64,000 nucleotides of DNA, from contig JAJQRF010000005.1 of NCBI GenBank assembly GCA_021228405.1, positions 62,001 to 126,000 on the forward strand, given 5' to 3'. The notes under the pieces are model-generated. The model ran no database searches. It saw only the letters and a list, made by a program, of their open reading frames with translations, and was not told the DNA's origin. Origin of the DNA: Pyrinomonadaceae bacterium. Lineage in GTDB: Bacteria; Acidobacteriota; Blastocatellia; Pyrinomonadales; Pyrinomonadaceae. Made by a program: the position numbers and the translations under genes. The stretch's first letter is position 1. Each line of letters opens with the position of its first letter. Below, one piece after another: positions 1 to 9,057 of the stretch.

Positions 1-484
1 CGTTTGAATCATCATCTATATAGAAATTTAACGAATCGAAAAGAAATGTTTTATCGGTCGGAATAAGAGGTTTTTCAATGGTTTCGGTCGGAACAGGAAT
101 TTCACTGTTTTCGGGAACTAGAAAAAACTCATTCGTGACAGTTTCACGAAAACCGCCGTCGATAATAACTATTCGGTCGGGATCGTATTTTCTGAACTCG
201 ATTTGCTGTTTGATTCTTTTTTCGTAGGTATTCGAGTCATAATTAGCGGGCAAAATTTCCTTTCCCTTGTAAAGAATAACGTAGCCTTTGGAGTTTGGCG
301 TGTTGTTAATTTCAATAAAAAGATTGTCAACTCGCGCGCTCAGATCACAGTCTGTCGCTTGTCCGAATTCGTCAACTTTTTTCGTTTTTTCGGACAAATC
401 CGATTCGGTATTAATTACGGATTGGGCAACAACCGACATTGGCAAGAGCAATAAAAACGTAATTATCAGCAGATATTTAGACAT
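1..484 (-). CDS. Secreted protein of unknown function, cut by the window edge
   Basis: An open frame of 161 codons starts at the ATG at 484 and runs off the left edge, so the C-terminus is missing. The first 20 or so residues (MSKYLLIITFLLLLPMSVVA) form a classical signal peptide ending in an A-Q cleavage site. The mature part is hydrophilic. It has one Cys (TDCDLSARVDNL), a segment reading SKGYVILYKG near residue 60, and a VIIDGGFRETVTNEF segment near residue 110, followed by a Pro/Glu-rich stretch. I do not recognise the family. Similar exported proteins with a GYVI-Y segment seem frequent in acidobacteria, but that is memory, not a search. It is probably periplasmic. Confidence 0.75.
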   Translation of the reverse strand, partial: MSKYLLIITFLLLLPMSVVAQSVINTESDLSEKTKKVDEFGQATDCDLSARVDNLFIEINNTPNSKGYVILYKGKEILPANYDSNTYEKRIKQQIEFRKYDPDRIVIIDGGFRETVTNEFFLVPENSEIPVPTETIEKPLIPTDKTFLFDSLNFYIDDDSN

Positions 485-576
485 AGCTTTGTGAAACCTC
501 AACCAAAATAGAATTACGATCAATATTTTAACGCAATAATCTCGCCAAAATTCATTTTAAGTCTTCTCTCATAAAT

Positions 577-608
577 TAAAAAAGTCTGCCGAAATGAATC
601 GGCAGACT
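577..608 (-). terminator. Rho-independent terminator of the TonB-dependent receptor gene
   Basis: On the minus strand a perfect 10-bp stem (AGTCTGCCGA / TCGGCAGACT, 583-592 with 599-608) with a 6-nt loop is followed directly by a run of T. It lies 40 nt past the stop of the receptor gene and before the start of the next minus-strand gene. Confidence 0.85.
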
Positions 609-647
609 CAAAGGGCTTTCGCCTAAGTTAATTCAGATTATTCCAAA

Positions 648-3600
648 TTAAAAATTCAAACGTGCTCCGAGTTGGACAACTCTGGCATCGCGTGTATTTG
701 TAAATCTTCCGAAGTTCGGATTCGGATTGGTCAGCGTGCCGAGGTTCAGATCGACTGTCGTAAATTGCGCCGTGTTGAAGAGGTTAAAGGCTTCAAAACG
801 CAATTCGAGATTGTTGCTCTCGCTGAACAGTCTGATTCGTTTCGCCAGAATCGCATCGACGTTGTTGATCGGATTATCGAGGCGGAATTGGTTTCTGCCC
901 GAGGTTCCGCGTCTTCCGACCCCGCCACAAAGAGCGAAGTTCGTTCCGCAATTGGCGATTCTGAACGCATCCAGATTAAATGCACGCCGGTCGTTTTGAC
1001 GCGGATCGACGTTCGTATAAGGTGCGTTGAGATCGGCAAAGTTGATCAGCGCGCCGCCGGTTCCGTCAATATCGATCGGGTTGCCGACGCTGAAAACGTC
1101 GCCCGATTGATACGTGTAGATACCGCCGATGCTCCAACCGTCAACCACACGTTTCAGGAAACCCTGCGTGTTGTTGAAGAAAGGAATGTCGTAGATCGCA
1201 CTGAAAACAAAGCGGTGCGGGTGATCGTCGGCAGACAAACCGCGGGCGGCGGCTCTGTCGAGCAGATCGAGCTGACCTCTTTGCGAATCCGAATCGTTGA
1301 TCGATTTCGAGAAAGTATACGCAGCTTGGAAACTCAAACCGTCGTTGCCCAATCTCTTTTGGAAATTGACTTCCAAAGCATCGTATTGCGAAGTTCCGCC
1401 CGTCGTCAGTTGGGTCAGACCGATTCTGACATCGTCATTCAAACGTCTCAAATTCGCATTCGATGTCGTCGGATTCGGAGTTACTTCGGGTCGCAGATTT
1501 CTCGAGAAGAATGTTCCGAGCGCAGGATTGATCTGTTCACGAACATACTGTTTTTTCCCGCGGTTTCCGACATAGCTCAGACCGATCACGTAATCGCGTC
1601 CGAATCCTCTTTCCAAAGTTACGTTAAATTGCGAAACTTGCGGAGTTTTCAAGAGCGGATCGATCGGTTGCGAAAACTGCTGAAGCGGGAAAATGATAAC
1701 TGCTTCGCTGAAGCTGAACGGATTCGGAACTTGTCCCTGATCGCCGCCGAAGGTCGGGAACGGATCGGGAGCAAACGGGTCTGCCAATGTTCCGCTTGCC
1801 GGAAATTGGAAGAAGTTCGTTCCGCTGTAACCCGGTGCTGACAATTGCTGTAAAGCCGTATCGCCGATAACTGCCCCGTAATACAATCCGAAAGCACCGC
1901 GGATAACGGTCTGGTTTTCGCCCAGGATGGTTCTCAGGAATCCTTTATCCGAACTGAACGAATAAGCGAAACCGACTCTCGGTGCAAAGTTGTTCTTGTC
2001 GGGAGCAACGCCGCCGACCGGAACCGTTCCGCCCAAAACCGGATCGGGATCGCCGACGAAAACCAGTCCGCGCGGAATCTGTCCGCCGTCGACAATGATC
2101 TGCTGACCTTCGGGCGTAAACAATTGTCCGCTTGCGAGCAAGGAGGAACGTGCGCCCTGACGGTAATATGCAACCCGATTCAGTTTATCTTTTAACGGGG
2201 AATTATATTCATAACGAACGCCGTATGATAAGGTCAGATTTTTGGTTGCACGCCACGAATCCTGTGCAAACGCCGCAAATGCGCGTTGACGGTAATCGCG
2301 TTGTCCGGCGGCTCCGAACTGAACTGCCGCAGGCGAGTTTCCGATTAAAAAGTCGGCAAAATCATCACCCGTCGTATTCGAGATTCCTTCGAGTCCGGCG
2401 GCTGAAAATGTCAGAATTCCCTGGTTTACAAACAAGAAATCAGACGCTTGCTTGTATTTGGTCGCATCGACACCGAATTTCATACGGTGATCGCCGACAA
2501 CCCAGCTGACCGAATCCTGAAGCTGTAAATTTTCGGTGATTCTTTGTTGCGGACCTTGAATCGAGTTGCCGAGCGTAATGTCACGATCGAACAAACTGAT
2601 CGAAGGCGGTCCTGCAAATGCCGGATTTGCAACGAAGTTTGAGGTGAAACCGATCTGCGACGGAGTGGTCGTGTTGGTCGGAGCAACGCCCGGCTGTTTG
2701 TTTCTGGCGTAATTCAAAAGTAAGTAGTTAACTAAATTTGAATTGATGACATATGTATATCTTCCGACATAGTTCCAGGATTTGCGTCGATCTGCCGCAC
2801 CGAATCCGGGAACGTCCGAACCGCCGAAAGCAAACGGCGAAGCGGCATCCGAATCAAAATAATTTGCCGTGAAGTTCAAAATATGATTGTTCGTGATGTT
2901 GTGATCGAGGCGCGCCGTCAGATAATTATTGATGGTGAGCTGGTTTGCCGCAACCTGTGCCTGACCGTTTCCGTCGGGTGTCGGCAAAAATTGCAAATAG
3001 TATTGCGCAATCGGTGAGATTCTGTTTTGCGGGATCACATTTCCGGGGAAAGGTGCGCCCGTCGCCGGATCGATCAAAGTCGTTCCCAGTCCGGCAAAAT
3101 TTCCCTGTCTTTCAGCCAGCGAAGGAATGTTGCTGACCGTTCGCGAAGCTCCGATGTCCTGAAAACGTCTTTCATAGTCAACGAAAAAGAAACTGCGGTC
3201 TTTTCCGTCATAAAGTACCGGGACACCGTCGCCGAAGTTTGCAAAATAGATCGGTCCGCCGATATTGAAACCGTATTCCTTGCGCTCGTATTTCTGGCGT
3301 AAGTCAGCACCCGGCAAGGAGCCTGCGGGCGGCAGAGCTTTATCTAAAAATTTCGCCGCCGAGAGTTTTGTCGGACGGTAAAAGAAACGTCCGTTTCCGT
3401 GAAATTGGTTCGTTCCCGATTTGGTCACGACGTTGATGACCGAACCCGTATTTCTACCGAACTCAGCTTCAAAGTTTGAAGTCAAAAGACGAAATTCCTG
3501 AACGGCATCGGGGCGCGGCTGTCCGCCGATCGCGCCGCCGACGGCAACTTCGTTGTTGTTTCCGCCGTCGAGCGTGACGTTGTTTTCAACGCCGCGGCTT

Positions 3601-4178
3601 CCGTTGACGCGAATCCCAAGCCCGCTTCCGAAGGCACCTGCCTGCACGGGGAAAACGCCCGGCTGAAGCAAGGCGAGATTGAGCACGTTGCGTCCGTCGA
3701 GCGGCAAACCTTCAACGCGCCGTCTATCAACGGTCGTTCCGAGAGTTGCCGATTCACGGTCGATCAATTCCGCGCCCGCCGTGACCGTGATCTCATCCGA
3801 AACCTGTCCGACCGACAAAGCAATATCCAAAACCACATTTCGGTTCGGTTCGACTTTAATATCTACGGCTTTATATTCGGAAAAATTTGAGGCTGAAACA
3901 ATGATGTTATATGTGGAAGGTTCGATTTCGATGAATTGGAAGCTACCATCATCGCCGGTCTGGACGGAACGGACTTCCGTTCCTTTGGTTGCATCGACTA
4001 ATTTCACCGTTGCATTGGGAACAATGGCTTGATTAGGATCGGTAATGGTTCCGCGAATGGTTCCGCGTGTCCCTTGTGAAAATCCGACTTGTCCTCCGAT
4101 CAAAATGATGGCGACAAACAGGATTACTTTATTTAAAAGAGCAAAATTATTTAAATATTTCCCTTGTTCTTGATACAT
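648..4178 (-). CDS. TonB-dependent receptor with N-terminal carboxypeptidase-regulatory domain
   Basis: An outer-membrane receptor of about 1176 residues. A signal peptide (residues 1-35, hydrophobic ILFVAIILIGG) is followed by a carboxypeptidase-regulatory-like beta-sandwich (about 36-125, GTIRGTITDPNQAIVPNATV). Then comes a plug (about 130-300, with LPLDGRNVLNLALLQPG) and a long beta-barrel ending in LGARLNF, with the terminal Phe typical of outer-membrane barrels. This architecture is characteristic of acidobacterial oligosaccharide or peptide transporters; the substrate cannot be read from sequence. I chose the ATG at 4178 because the longer frame opens only with a TTG at 4220, while the ATG has a purine-rich GGTAGGGTAG stretch just upstream. 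It is monocistronic, with its own terminator. A specific ligand and a TonB/ExbBD system are not encoded nearby. Confidence 0.9.
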   Translation of the reverse strand: MYQEQGKYLNNFALLNKVILFVAIILIGGQVGFSQGTRGTIRGTITDPNQAIVPNATVKLVDATKGTEVRSVQTGDDGSFQFIEIEPSTYNIIVSASNFSEYKAVDIKVEPNRNVVLDIALSVGQVSDEITVTAGAELIDRESATLGTTVDRRRVEGLPLDGRNVLNLALLQPGVFPVQAGAFGSGLGIRVNGSRGVENNVTLDGGNNNEVAVGGAIGGQPRPDAVQEFRLLTSNFEAEFGRNTGSVINVVTKSGTNQFHGNGRFFYRPTKLSAAKFLDKALPPAGSLPGADLRQKYERKEYGFNIGGPIYFANFGDGVPVLYDGKDRSFFFVDYERRFQDIGASRTVSNIPSLAERQGNFAGLGTTLIDPATGAPFPGNVIPQNRISPIAQYYLQFLPTPDGNGQAQVAANQLTINNYLTARLDHNITNNHILNFTANYFDSDAASPFAFGGSDVPGFGAADRRKSWNYVGRYTYVINSNLVNYLLLNYARNKQPGVAPTNTTTPSQIGFTSNFVANPAFAGPPSISLFDRDITLGNSIQGPQQRITENLQLQDSVSWVVGDHRMKFGVDATKYKQASDFLFVNQGILTFSAAGLEGISNTTGDDFADFLIGNSPAAVQFGAAGQRDYRQRAFAAFAQDSWRATKNLTLSYGVRYEYNSPLKDKLNRVAYYRQGARSSLLASGQLFTPEGQQIIVDGGQIPRGLVFVGDPDPVLGGTVPVGGVAPDKNNFAPRVGFAYSFSSDKGFLRTILGENQTVIRGAFGLYYGAVIGDTALQQLSAPGYSGTNFFQFPASGTLADPFAPDPFPTFGGDQGQVPNPFSFSEAVIIFPLQQFSQPIDPLLKTPQVSQFNVTLERGFGRDYVIGLSYVGNRGKKQYVREQINPALGTFFSRNLRPEVTPNPTTSNANLRRLNDDVRIGLTQLTTGGTSQYDALEVNFQKRLGNDGLSFQAAYTFSKSINDSDSQRGQLDLLDRAAARGLSADDHPHRFVFSAIYDIPFFNNTQGFLKRVVDGWSIGGIYTYQSGDVFSVGNPIDIDGTGGALINFADLNAPYTNVDPRQNDRRAFNLDAFRIANCGTNFALCGGVGRRGTSGRNQFRLDNPINNVDAILAKRIRLFSESNNLELRFEAFNLFNTAQFTTVDLNLGTLTNPNPNFGRFTNTRDARVVQLGARLNF

Positions 4179-4475
4179 CTTTACTACCCTACCTATGTTC
4201 GTGTTTACTGATAAGGACAAAAAAATCCCTAAAAATACTAGGGTTATCTGTCCGCCTATTGTTACTTGGCGGTTTCTAAAGACGCAACCATCATTCCTAA
4301 AGAAATCCGGCGTTCGGTTATATTTTTTATTATTGTCGGAAGGTCAAAGAGGTCAAAGAGTTAGTAAGATATTAATTTTTTATATTTTCCCGCCTATTTA
4401 TTATTAATAATATTAATGTCGAGAGATTTGAATCAAAAACCATTTTTTCGGATTTCGGTATTTCAAATCTCAATT
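4179..4475. other. Intergenic region, probable receptor promoter
   Basis: About 300 bases, AT-rich, without a convincing gene. It must carry the promoter of the receptor gene on the minus strand. An AT-rich palindrome (ATTATTAATAATATTAAT) lies near 4399-4416. No terminator with a clear T-run was found behind the ygfZ-like gene. Confidence 0.4.
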
Positions 4476-5375
4476 TTAATTTATAAACGGAAGCGATCTC
4501 ACTTTCGCGGTAAAATCTCCAGCTTTCAATTCGGTTTCGTCTGTCAGAAACTCGTAGCGAACAAAGGCAAGTGCGATCTTTTTTCCCAATTTCGGCGAAA
4601 ACGTGACCGAAGTAATTTTCCCGGCACTTTTACCTTCCGTAGATTTCAATTCTTCACCCGGCTCGATCTCCGAGTCGGCGGCATCGAAAACCAATCCGCG
4701 TAATTGTTTAGCGACGTGACCGCGAAAATAGATGCGGGCGATGATTTCCTGCCCGATGTAACAACCTTTGTTATATGAGATCAAACCGTCAATGCCGAGT
4801 TCGGGAACGATCGTCGTTTCGTTCATATCGATCCCATAGAGCGGAATTCCGTTTTCGATCCGCAAAACTGCATAAAGTTCTCCGGAAATTTCGAGCGCGT
4901 TTTCTTTTTTCAATTGTTTAAGAAAATCTTCAACCGATTCGTGCGGAACAAATAGATCGATCCCTGATCTTGTTTGAAACCCGATAAAATCGTCATTTTC
5001 GATTTCCCGTTTCCCTTTTTCCATTGAAAAATACGAGTATTTTTCCGACAAATCATTCACAAAGAAATCACCTGCAAAAGTGAATCGAAAGAGGTTGTTA
5101 TAAACTTTTTCGTGCGTCGCTTTTTCGGTTTCAAAAAGAAATTTCCCGTCTTTTTTCAAAACCCTGACCACCGCCAGAGTTCTGCCCTGCGCGTTTGGAA
5201 AAGCGGCGAGCATCGCGTTGTTTTCTTCCAATTTCGCCACGTCATTAGTAATCAAGCCGTTCAAAAACTGAACGGCTTCCTTGCCTGAAACTTCGATCAA
5301 ACCGCGGTTTTGCCTGTAATAGCCGATCTCGCCGTTTCTGATCTTTTCGTAGTTTTCTAAATCCGTCTGGTTCAT
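4476..5375 (-). CDS. ygfZ: YgfZ/GcvT-like folate-binding protein
   Basis: A 299-residue protein of the YgfZ / IBA57 branch of the aminomethyltransferase fold. It carries the family signature K-G-C-Y-I-G-Q-E (NKGCYIGQEIIARIYFRG, about residues 204-221), whose Cys is required for function in characterised members. YgfZ proteins bind tetrahydrofolate and support assembly or repair of certain Fe-S enzymes, including tRNA-modifying MiaB. This window also carries Mrp and an IscA-type carrier about 1.5-4 kb away. The start overlaps the stop of the upstream Spx/ArsC-like gene by 4 nt (ATGA), which implies translational coupling. It is the last gene of a four-gene operon starting at the uracil-DNA glycosylase. 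Confidence 0.85.
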   Translation of the reverse strand: MNQTDLENYEKIRNGEIGYYRQNRGLIEVSGKEAVQFLNGLITNDVAKLEENNAMLAAFPNAQGRTLAVVRVLKKDGKFLFETEKATHEKVYNNLFRFTFAGDFFVNDLSEKYSYFSMEKGKREIENDDFIGFQTRSGIDLFVPHESVEDFLKQLKKENALEISGELYAVLRIENGIPLYGIDMNETTIVPELGIDGLISYNKGCYIGQEIIARIYFRGHVAKQLRGLVFDAADSEIEPGEELKSTEGKSAGKITSVTFSPKLGKKIALAFVRYEFLTDETELKAGDFTAKVRSLPFIN

Positions 5376-5740
5376 TTGTAGTAATTTTCATCGAGAAATC
5401 GATTCATAAATTTCTCGAAAAATCCTGCTTCCGCCTTGCCGTCGATGACAAGGATCGGGCGTTTCAAAAATGTGTATTCACCCGCCATCAGATCGAGCAT
5501 TTCCGCGCTCGAAAGCGTTCTTTCGTTCAATTTCATCTCGCGGTATTTGACCGCCCGTTTGGAAAAGAGTTCTTCCGCACTGCCGAGCATTTTTGCCATT
5601 TTTTCGACTTCTTCGCGGGTGAGCGGATTTTCTTTAATATCACGTAATTCGTAGTCGCGGATTCCGTGACGCTCAATAAAATTTTTCGCTTTCTGACACG
5701 TCGAACAATTCGGCAACCAGTAAAATTCGATTTTTTTCAT
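5372..5740 (-). CDS. Spx/ArsC-family thioredoxin-fold protein
   Basis: A 122-residue protein of the ArsC/Spx/MgsR/YffB family. It has an N-terminal thioredoxin-like strand followed by a C-S-T-C redox pair (Cys12, Cys15; WLPNCSTCQKAKNFIE), a DIKENPLT segment, and a C-terminal FLKRPILVIDGK that matches the conserved RPI(V/L) substrate-binding motif of arsenate reductases. The CXXC is typical of the Spx branch and of YffB-like proteins, while many true ArsC enzymes have a single N-terminal Cys. Arsenate reduction is therefore only one possibility and no other ars gene is near. It sits in the operon with ygfZ (4-nt overlap) and 3 nt after the secreted-protein gene. Confidence 0.8.
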   Translation of the reverse strand: MKKIEFYWLPNCSTCQKAKNFIERHGIRDYELRDIKENPLTREEVEKMAKMLGSAEELFSKRAVKYREMKLNERTLSSAEMLDLMAGEYTFLKRPILVIDGKAEAGFFEKFMNRFLDENYYK

Positions 5741-5743
5741 AAA

Positions 5744-6238
5744 TTATGGCGCGGCATATTCGCACTTGATGCCTTTTATCTGCGCTGTTTCAAATTTTTC
5801 ATTTTTGACGTTGGCTTTCCAGGCTTGCAAAACCTTGTATCCTTTTTTATTCGGCAAAAGTTCGGCTTTCACGATCAGATCGAGGTTCACCTTGTCGTTT
5901 TGCTTACAGGTCGAACTGTAGGAATACAACAATTCCTCGTTTCGCTTGATATTTCCGATACTCAAAACATCCTTGACGACCCAGTTCGGCACGCCTTCGG
6001 AATTGCGCGACGTGACCTTTTCAAACCAGAGCATCAATTTGCCGTCTTTTTCATACCGCGAAACGCCGTATCTTTCATCCGACAGCAAACCGCCGCCGAG
6101 ATGCTTCACGCCGTTCGGCAAAGTTGCGTTTACCACAACGCCCTTGTGTCTGTATCCGATGTATTTTTTGGTTTTCTGCTGATTGGCGAAAACGGGAAAT
6201 ACGAGAAATGCGATTGCCAGAAAAACTTTTAACTTCAT
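5744..6238 (-). CDS. Small secreted protein of unknown function
   Basis: A 164-residue protein with a signal peptide (MKLKVFLAIAFLVFPVFA, then N-Q-Q-K). The mature part is basic and mostly beta, with two Cys (near residues 112 and 159) that could form a disulfide after export. No family recognised. Its start codon shares one nucleotide with the stop of the uracil-DNA glycosylase gene (TAATG), and it is followed after 3 nt by the Spx/ArsC-like gene, so it is translated as part of the same operon. Confidence 0.75.
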   Translation of the reverse strand: MKLKVFLAIAFLVFPVFANQQKTKKYIGYRHKGVVVNATLPNGVKHLGGGLLSDERYGVSRYEKDGKLMLWFEKVTSRNSEGVPNWVVKDVLSIGNIKRNEELLYSYSSTCKQNDKVNLDLIVKAELLPNKKGYKVLQAWKANVKNEKFETAQIKGIKCEYAAP

Positions 6239-6858
6239 TATTTAACCCTTCCTTGTTCTTTTGAAAACTCAATCGCCTTCGCCAAACTCTGAAAATCGGC
6301 AAGCTGTTCGTGTTCGCGGCGGTGCGACGCGATGACCTGCGGACTCGGATGATACAGCGGAACGAGAATGCGCCCGTTCCAATCAAAGATTTCGGCGGCG
6401 TTGTTTTTCAACGTAAATTGATGATACTCAATCGTTTTCAAAGCCTCAAGCGCAACACTGCCAAGCGTCGCAATTATTTTCGGATTTATGAGCTTCAGCG
6501 TCCGCTGCAAAAAATCCGAACAATTTTTAATCTCTTTTTTCGTCGGCTTCCGATTTGCGCCCGTCGCCGAACGCGGACTGCACAAAACCGTGTTGGTGAT
6601 GAAAATATCTTCACGTTTCAGGTTAATCGAATCGATCAACTTCTGAAAGGTCGCGCCTGATTTGTCGCCGGAAAACGGTCGGCGCGTGCGGTCTGCACCT
6701 TGTCTGCCCGGGGCTTCAGCAATAAACAAAACTTTCGGAAACAGATTTCCGTTCAATTCGCTCAAAACGGCGGTTTTGTCGCACATCGCTTCACAGACAC
6801 GGCAATTTCGCGCTTTTTCCGCTAATTTTTGAAATTCGCTTTGCTTATCTTCCGTCAT
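6238..6858 (-). CDS. Uracil-DNA glycosylase, Fe-S type (family 4/5)
   Basis: A 206-residue uracil-DNA glycosylase of the Fe-S superfamily branch, which removes uracil from DNA to start base-excision repair. Cys19-x2-Cys22, Cys93 and Cys113 are spaced as expected for the [4Fe-4S] ligands. Motif A is LFIAEAPGRQGADRTRRPF (45-62), motif B near the C-terminus is YHPSPQ (near residue 166). The EAPG resembles family 4, while the following GADRTRRPF resembles the G-x-N-x-TGRPF of family 5, so I leave the subfamily open. First gene of the four-gene operon; it is divergent from mrp with a 71-bp AT-rich gap that must hold both promoters. Confidence 0.85.
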   Translation of the reverse strand: MTEDKQSEFQKLAEKARNCRVCEAMCDKTAVLSELNGNLFPKVLFIAEAPGRQGADRTRRPFSGDKSGATFQKLIDSINLKREDIFITNTVLCSPRSATGANRKPTKKEIKNCSDFLQRTLKLINPKIIATLGSVALEALKTIEYHQFTLKNNAAEIFDWNGRILVPLYHPSPQVIASHRREHEQLADFQSLAKAIEFSKEQGRVK

Positions 6859-6929
6859 TTTGTTAATTTCGTTTCTTTTTTAGTAAAATGAATCTTTACT
6901 TTATAATCAATTTTTTCAATTAAACATTT

Positions 6930-8015
6930 ATGAGTCAAATAACAGAACAATCAGTTTTGGACGCTTTATCGAATATCACCGATCCCGATCTTCGCAAAGA
7001 CATCGTTTCGCTCGGTTTCGTTAAAGATTTAAAGATCGACGGCGGTAACGTTTCCTTTCGCCTCGTGCTGACAACCCCGGCGTGTCCCGTCAAGGAAGCC
7101 TTTGAAACGGAAGCGAAAAGTTTGATCGGCGCACTTGAGGGCGTGGAAAGCGTGAGCGTCACGATGGATTCGGAAGTGCCGCAGGGACGCGGCTTGACAG
7201 GCAATATGACCCTGCCGAACGTGAAGAATATTATCGCGGTTTCATCGGGCAAAGGCGGAGTCGGTAAATCGACCGTGGCGGTCAATCTTGCCGTTTCGCT
7301 CGCGCTCGACGGTGCAAAGGTCGGATTGATGGATGCCGACGTTTACGGACCGAATGTGCCGTTAATGCTCGGTGTCGGCATCGACCAGCCGAAAGTTTTT
7401 AATAACAAGATCATCCCGATCGAAGCGCACGGCGTGAAAATGATCTCGATGGCGGTTCTCGCTCCGGCGGATAAACCGATGATCCTGCGCGGTCCGATGC
7501 TGCACGGCGTGGTGCGTCAGTTTCTGACCGACGTAAACTGGGGCGAATTGGATTATTTGATCGTCGATATGCCGCCGGGAACGGGCGACGTTCAGCTATC
7601 ATTGGCGCAATTGGTTCCCGTTCAAGGCGCGGTTTTGGTCACGACTCCGCAAAGCGTTTCGCTCGCGGATGTGCTTCGCGCGATGAAAATGTTTGAAACC
7701 GTTGCCGTTCCCGTGCTCGGCGTGATCGAAAATATGTCTTATTTCGTGCCGCCCGATATGCCCGAAAAACGCTACGACATTTTCGGCAACGGCGGCGGAA
7801 AACGCTTTGCCGAAGAAAACCGGGCAAAATTTTTAGGCGAAGTTCCGCTCGGCATCGAAGTCCGTGAAGCAGGCGACAAAGGAACTCCGGTCGTGATTGC
7901 AAATCCCGATTCGCCGCAAGCCAAAGCGTTTCGCGTCGTTGCCGAAGAAGTTGCGCGGCAGGTTTCGATCGAAGCAATGAAACCCGAACTTGTAATTTTA
8001 AGCAAAGCGAAATAG
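6930..8015 (+). CDS. mrp: Mrp/NBP35-type Fe-S cluster carrier ATPase
   Basis: A 361-residue P-loop ATPase of the Mrp/ApbC/NBP35 family, involved in loading Fe-S clusters onto apo-proteins. Residues 1-85 form a MIP18 (DUF59) domain with the conserved T-P-A-C-P motif (Cys52). The ATPase domain has a deviant Walker A GKGGVGKS (107-114), MDADVYGPN (134-142) and IVDMPPGTGD (211-220). The C-terminal region reads ENMSYFVPPDMPEK (267-280), where many Mrp/NBP35 proteins have a Cys-x2-Cys pair; here there are no cysteines. Cyanobacterial Mrp proteins have a similar Cys-less segment to my knowledge. It is followed after about 50 nt by a small membrane protein. Confidence 0.9.
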   Translation: MSQITEQSVLDALSNITDPDLRKDIVSLGFVKDLKIDGGNVSFRLVLTTPACPVKEAFETEAKSLIGALEGVESVSVTMDSEVPQGRGLTGNMTLPNVKNIIAVSSGKGGVGKSTVAVNLAVSLALDGAKVGLMDADVYGPNVPLMLGVGIDQPKVFNNKIIPIEAHGVKMISMAVLAPADKPMILRGPMLHGVVRQFLTDVNWGELDYLIVDMPPGTGDVQLSLAQLVPVQGAVLVTTPQSVSLADVLRAMKMFETVAVPVLGVIENMSYFVPPDMPEKRYDIFGNGGGKRFAEENRAKFLGEVPLGIEVREAGDKGTPVVIANPDSPQAKAFRVVAEEVARQVSIEAMKPELVILSKAK

Positions 8016-8061
8016 ATGATCGGCTTCACCGGATTTAATTTTTCGGAAATAAGAAAAGAAT

Positions 8062-8487
8062 TTGTTAAAGCAGGCGTTCAAATTAAAACGTGATTACGAG
8101 GAAGCCAAAGGAGTGGCTCTCGAGCACGTTGTAAATAATATTGAGTCAAGAACCAGTAAAGTATTGGTTGGCTTGCTCTTTATGTTTATTTTATTTGAAT
8201 GGATTTATGGTGTGTATTCATCATTCGGACTTGAGAAAACGTCCGAAACATTTGGAAATGCACCATTCGCTTTAACATTCCTGAGTTCTTATTTTTTCTT
8301 CTTTATGGGTTCCAAATTTATCTTTAAGCCGACCGAAGAAGAAACATCCGATGATACAAGTATGTTCGCAATATTTTCCGCTTGCGAACGCAGGGAGAAA
8401 AGAAGCCGTCTATCGATCATATTGAGCGTATTCCACACGGCGATCTATGTAGCTTATCTGGCGATTAAGGATTTTCAAGTGAAATAA
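8062..8487 (+). CDS. Small integral membrane protein, unknown
   Basis: A 141-residue frame opened by TTG at 8062; an in-frame stop lies 12 nt upstream, so the start must be close to this point. The first 30 residues are charged and amphipathic. Three hydrophobic segments follow (VLVGLLFMFILFEWIYGVY, ALTFLSSYFFFFMGS and LSIILSVFHTAIYVAYL), suggesting an inner-membrane protein with about three helices. Base composition is more AT-rich than mrp. No family recognised. An ATG start is absent, which lowers confidence in the exact N-terminus. Confidence 0.6.
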   Translation: MLKQAFKLKRDYEEAKGVALEHVVNNIESRTSKVLVGLLFMFILFEWIYGVYSSFGLEKTSETFGNAPFALTFLSSYFFFFMGSKFIFKPTEEETSDDTSMFAIFSACERREKRSRLSIILSVFHTAIYVAYLAIKDFQVK

Positions 8488-8638
8488 CGCGTTCTGACGA
8501 TTATTTTATTTTTTTGTATCGAAACCGGCGAAGTCTTTTCAACTTGTTTTGTTTTGGAGTATTTTGTAATATTGAAATTAATGTAAAGATTCTGATTTTT
8601 GAGTCCGGATCATTTTGAAAAAAGGAGAAATAATTAAA

Positions 8639-8995
8639 ATGTCAGCAGTAGCAGCACCGACAGTTGAAATGACTGTTACGGAATCAGCGATCGCAGAGAT
8701 CAAGAAATTTTTAGCGGGCGAAGAAGATTTGCCCGAAACTGCCGGATTGCGCGTGCGCGTCGTGCCGGGCGGATGTTCGGGATTTCAGTATAGCCTGAAC
8801 ATCGAAGAAGAATCGCGCAACGGGGATTTTGTTTTGGATAAGAGCGGCGTGAAGCTTTTTGTCGATATGTTTTCCGCACAATATCTGAACGGAATCACGA
8901 TCGATCACACGACGAATATGATGGGTTCGGGTTTTACCTTTGAAAATCCGAATGCGACCGGCGGTTGCGGTTGCGGAACTTCATTCTCGGCTTGA
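8639..8995 (+). CDS. IscA/ErpA/SufA-type Fe-S carrier
   Basis: A 118-residue A-type carrier (HesB/IscA/ErpA family). It holds the three conserved cysteines: Cys in GGCSGFQY and the C-terminal pair in GGCGCGTSF. The longer frame starts with TTG at 8615, but an AAGGAG ribosome-binding site at 8621-8626 sits correctly before the ATG at 8639, which I take as the start. A-type carriers receive Fe-S clusters from scaffolds and pass them to target apo-proteins. No isc/suf operon is adjacent, so ErpA-like or stand-alone use is likely. Followed by a bidirectional terminator. Confidence 0.9.
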   Translation: MSAVAAPTVEMTVTESAIAEIKKFLAGEEDLPETAGLRVRVVPGGCSGFQYSLNIEEESRNGDFVLDKSGVKLFVDMFSAQYLNGITIDHTTNMMGSGFTFENPNATGGCGCGTSFSA

Positions 8996-9009
8996 TCGGA
9001 CACACATTA

Positions 9010-9051
9010 AAAATAAAAGCGGACGTTTTTTGAGCGTCCGCTTTTATTTTT
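9010..9051. terminator. Bidirectional terminator between convergent genes
   Basis: A long stem (AAAATAAAAGCGGACG with CGTCCGCTTTTATTTT) with a 9-nt loop, A-rich on the left and T-rich on the right. It lies 15 nt past the Fe-S carrier stop and 7 nt before the stop of the convergent zinc-ribbon gene, so it can serve both strands. Confidence 0.9.
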
Positions 9052-9057
9052 GATGAT

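Noticed and set aside
672-1841. A 389-codon plus-strand frame opposite the TonB-dependent receptor gene
   Set aside because: It is the antisense shadow of a high-quality coding region; the composition is Arg/Ser-rich as expected of a shadow.
5372-5740. Arsenate reductase ArsC
   Set aside because: The CXXC at the N-terminus fits the Spx/YffB branch better, and no arsenic-resistance gene is near.
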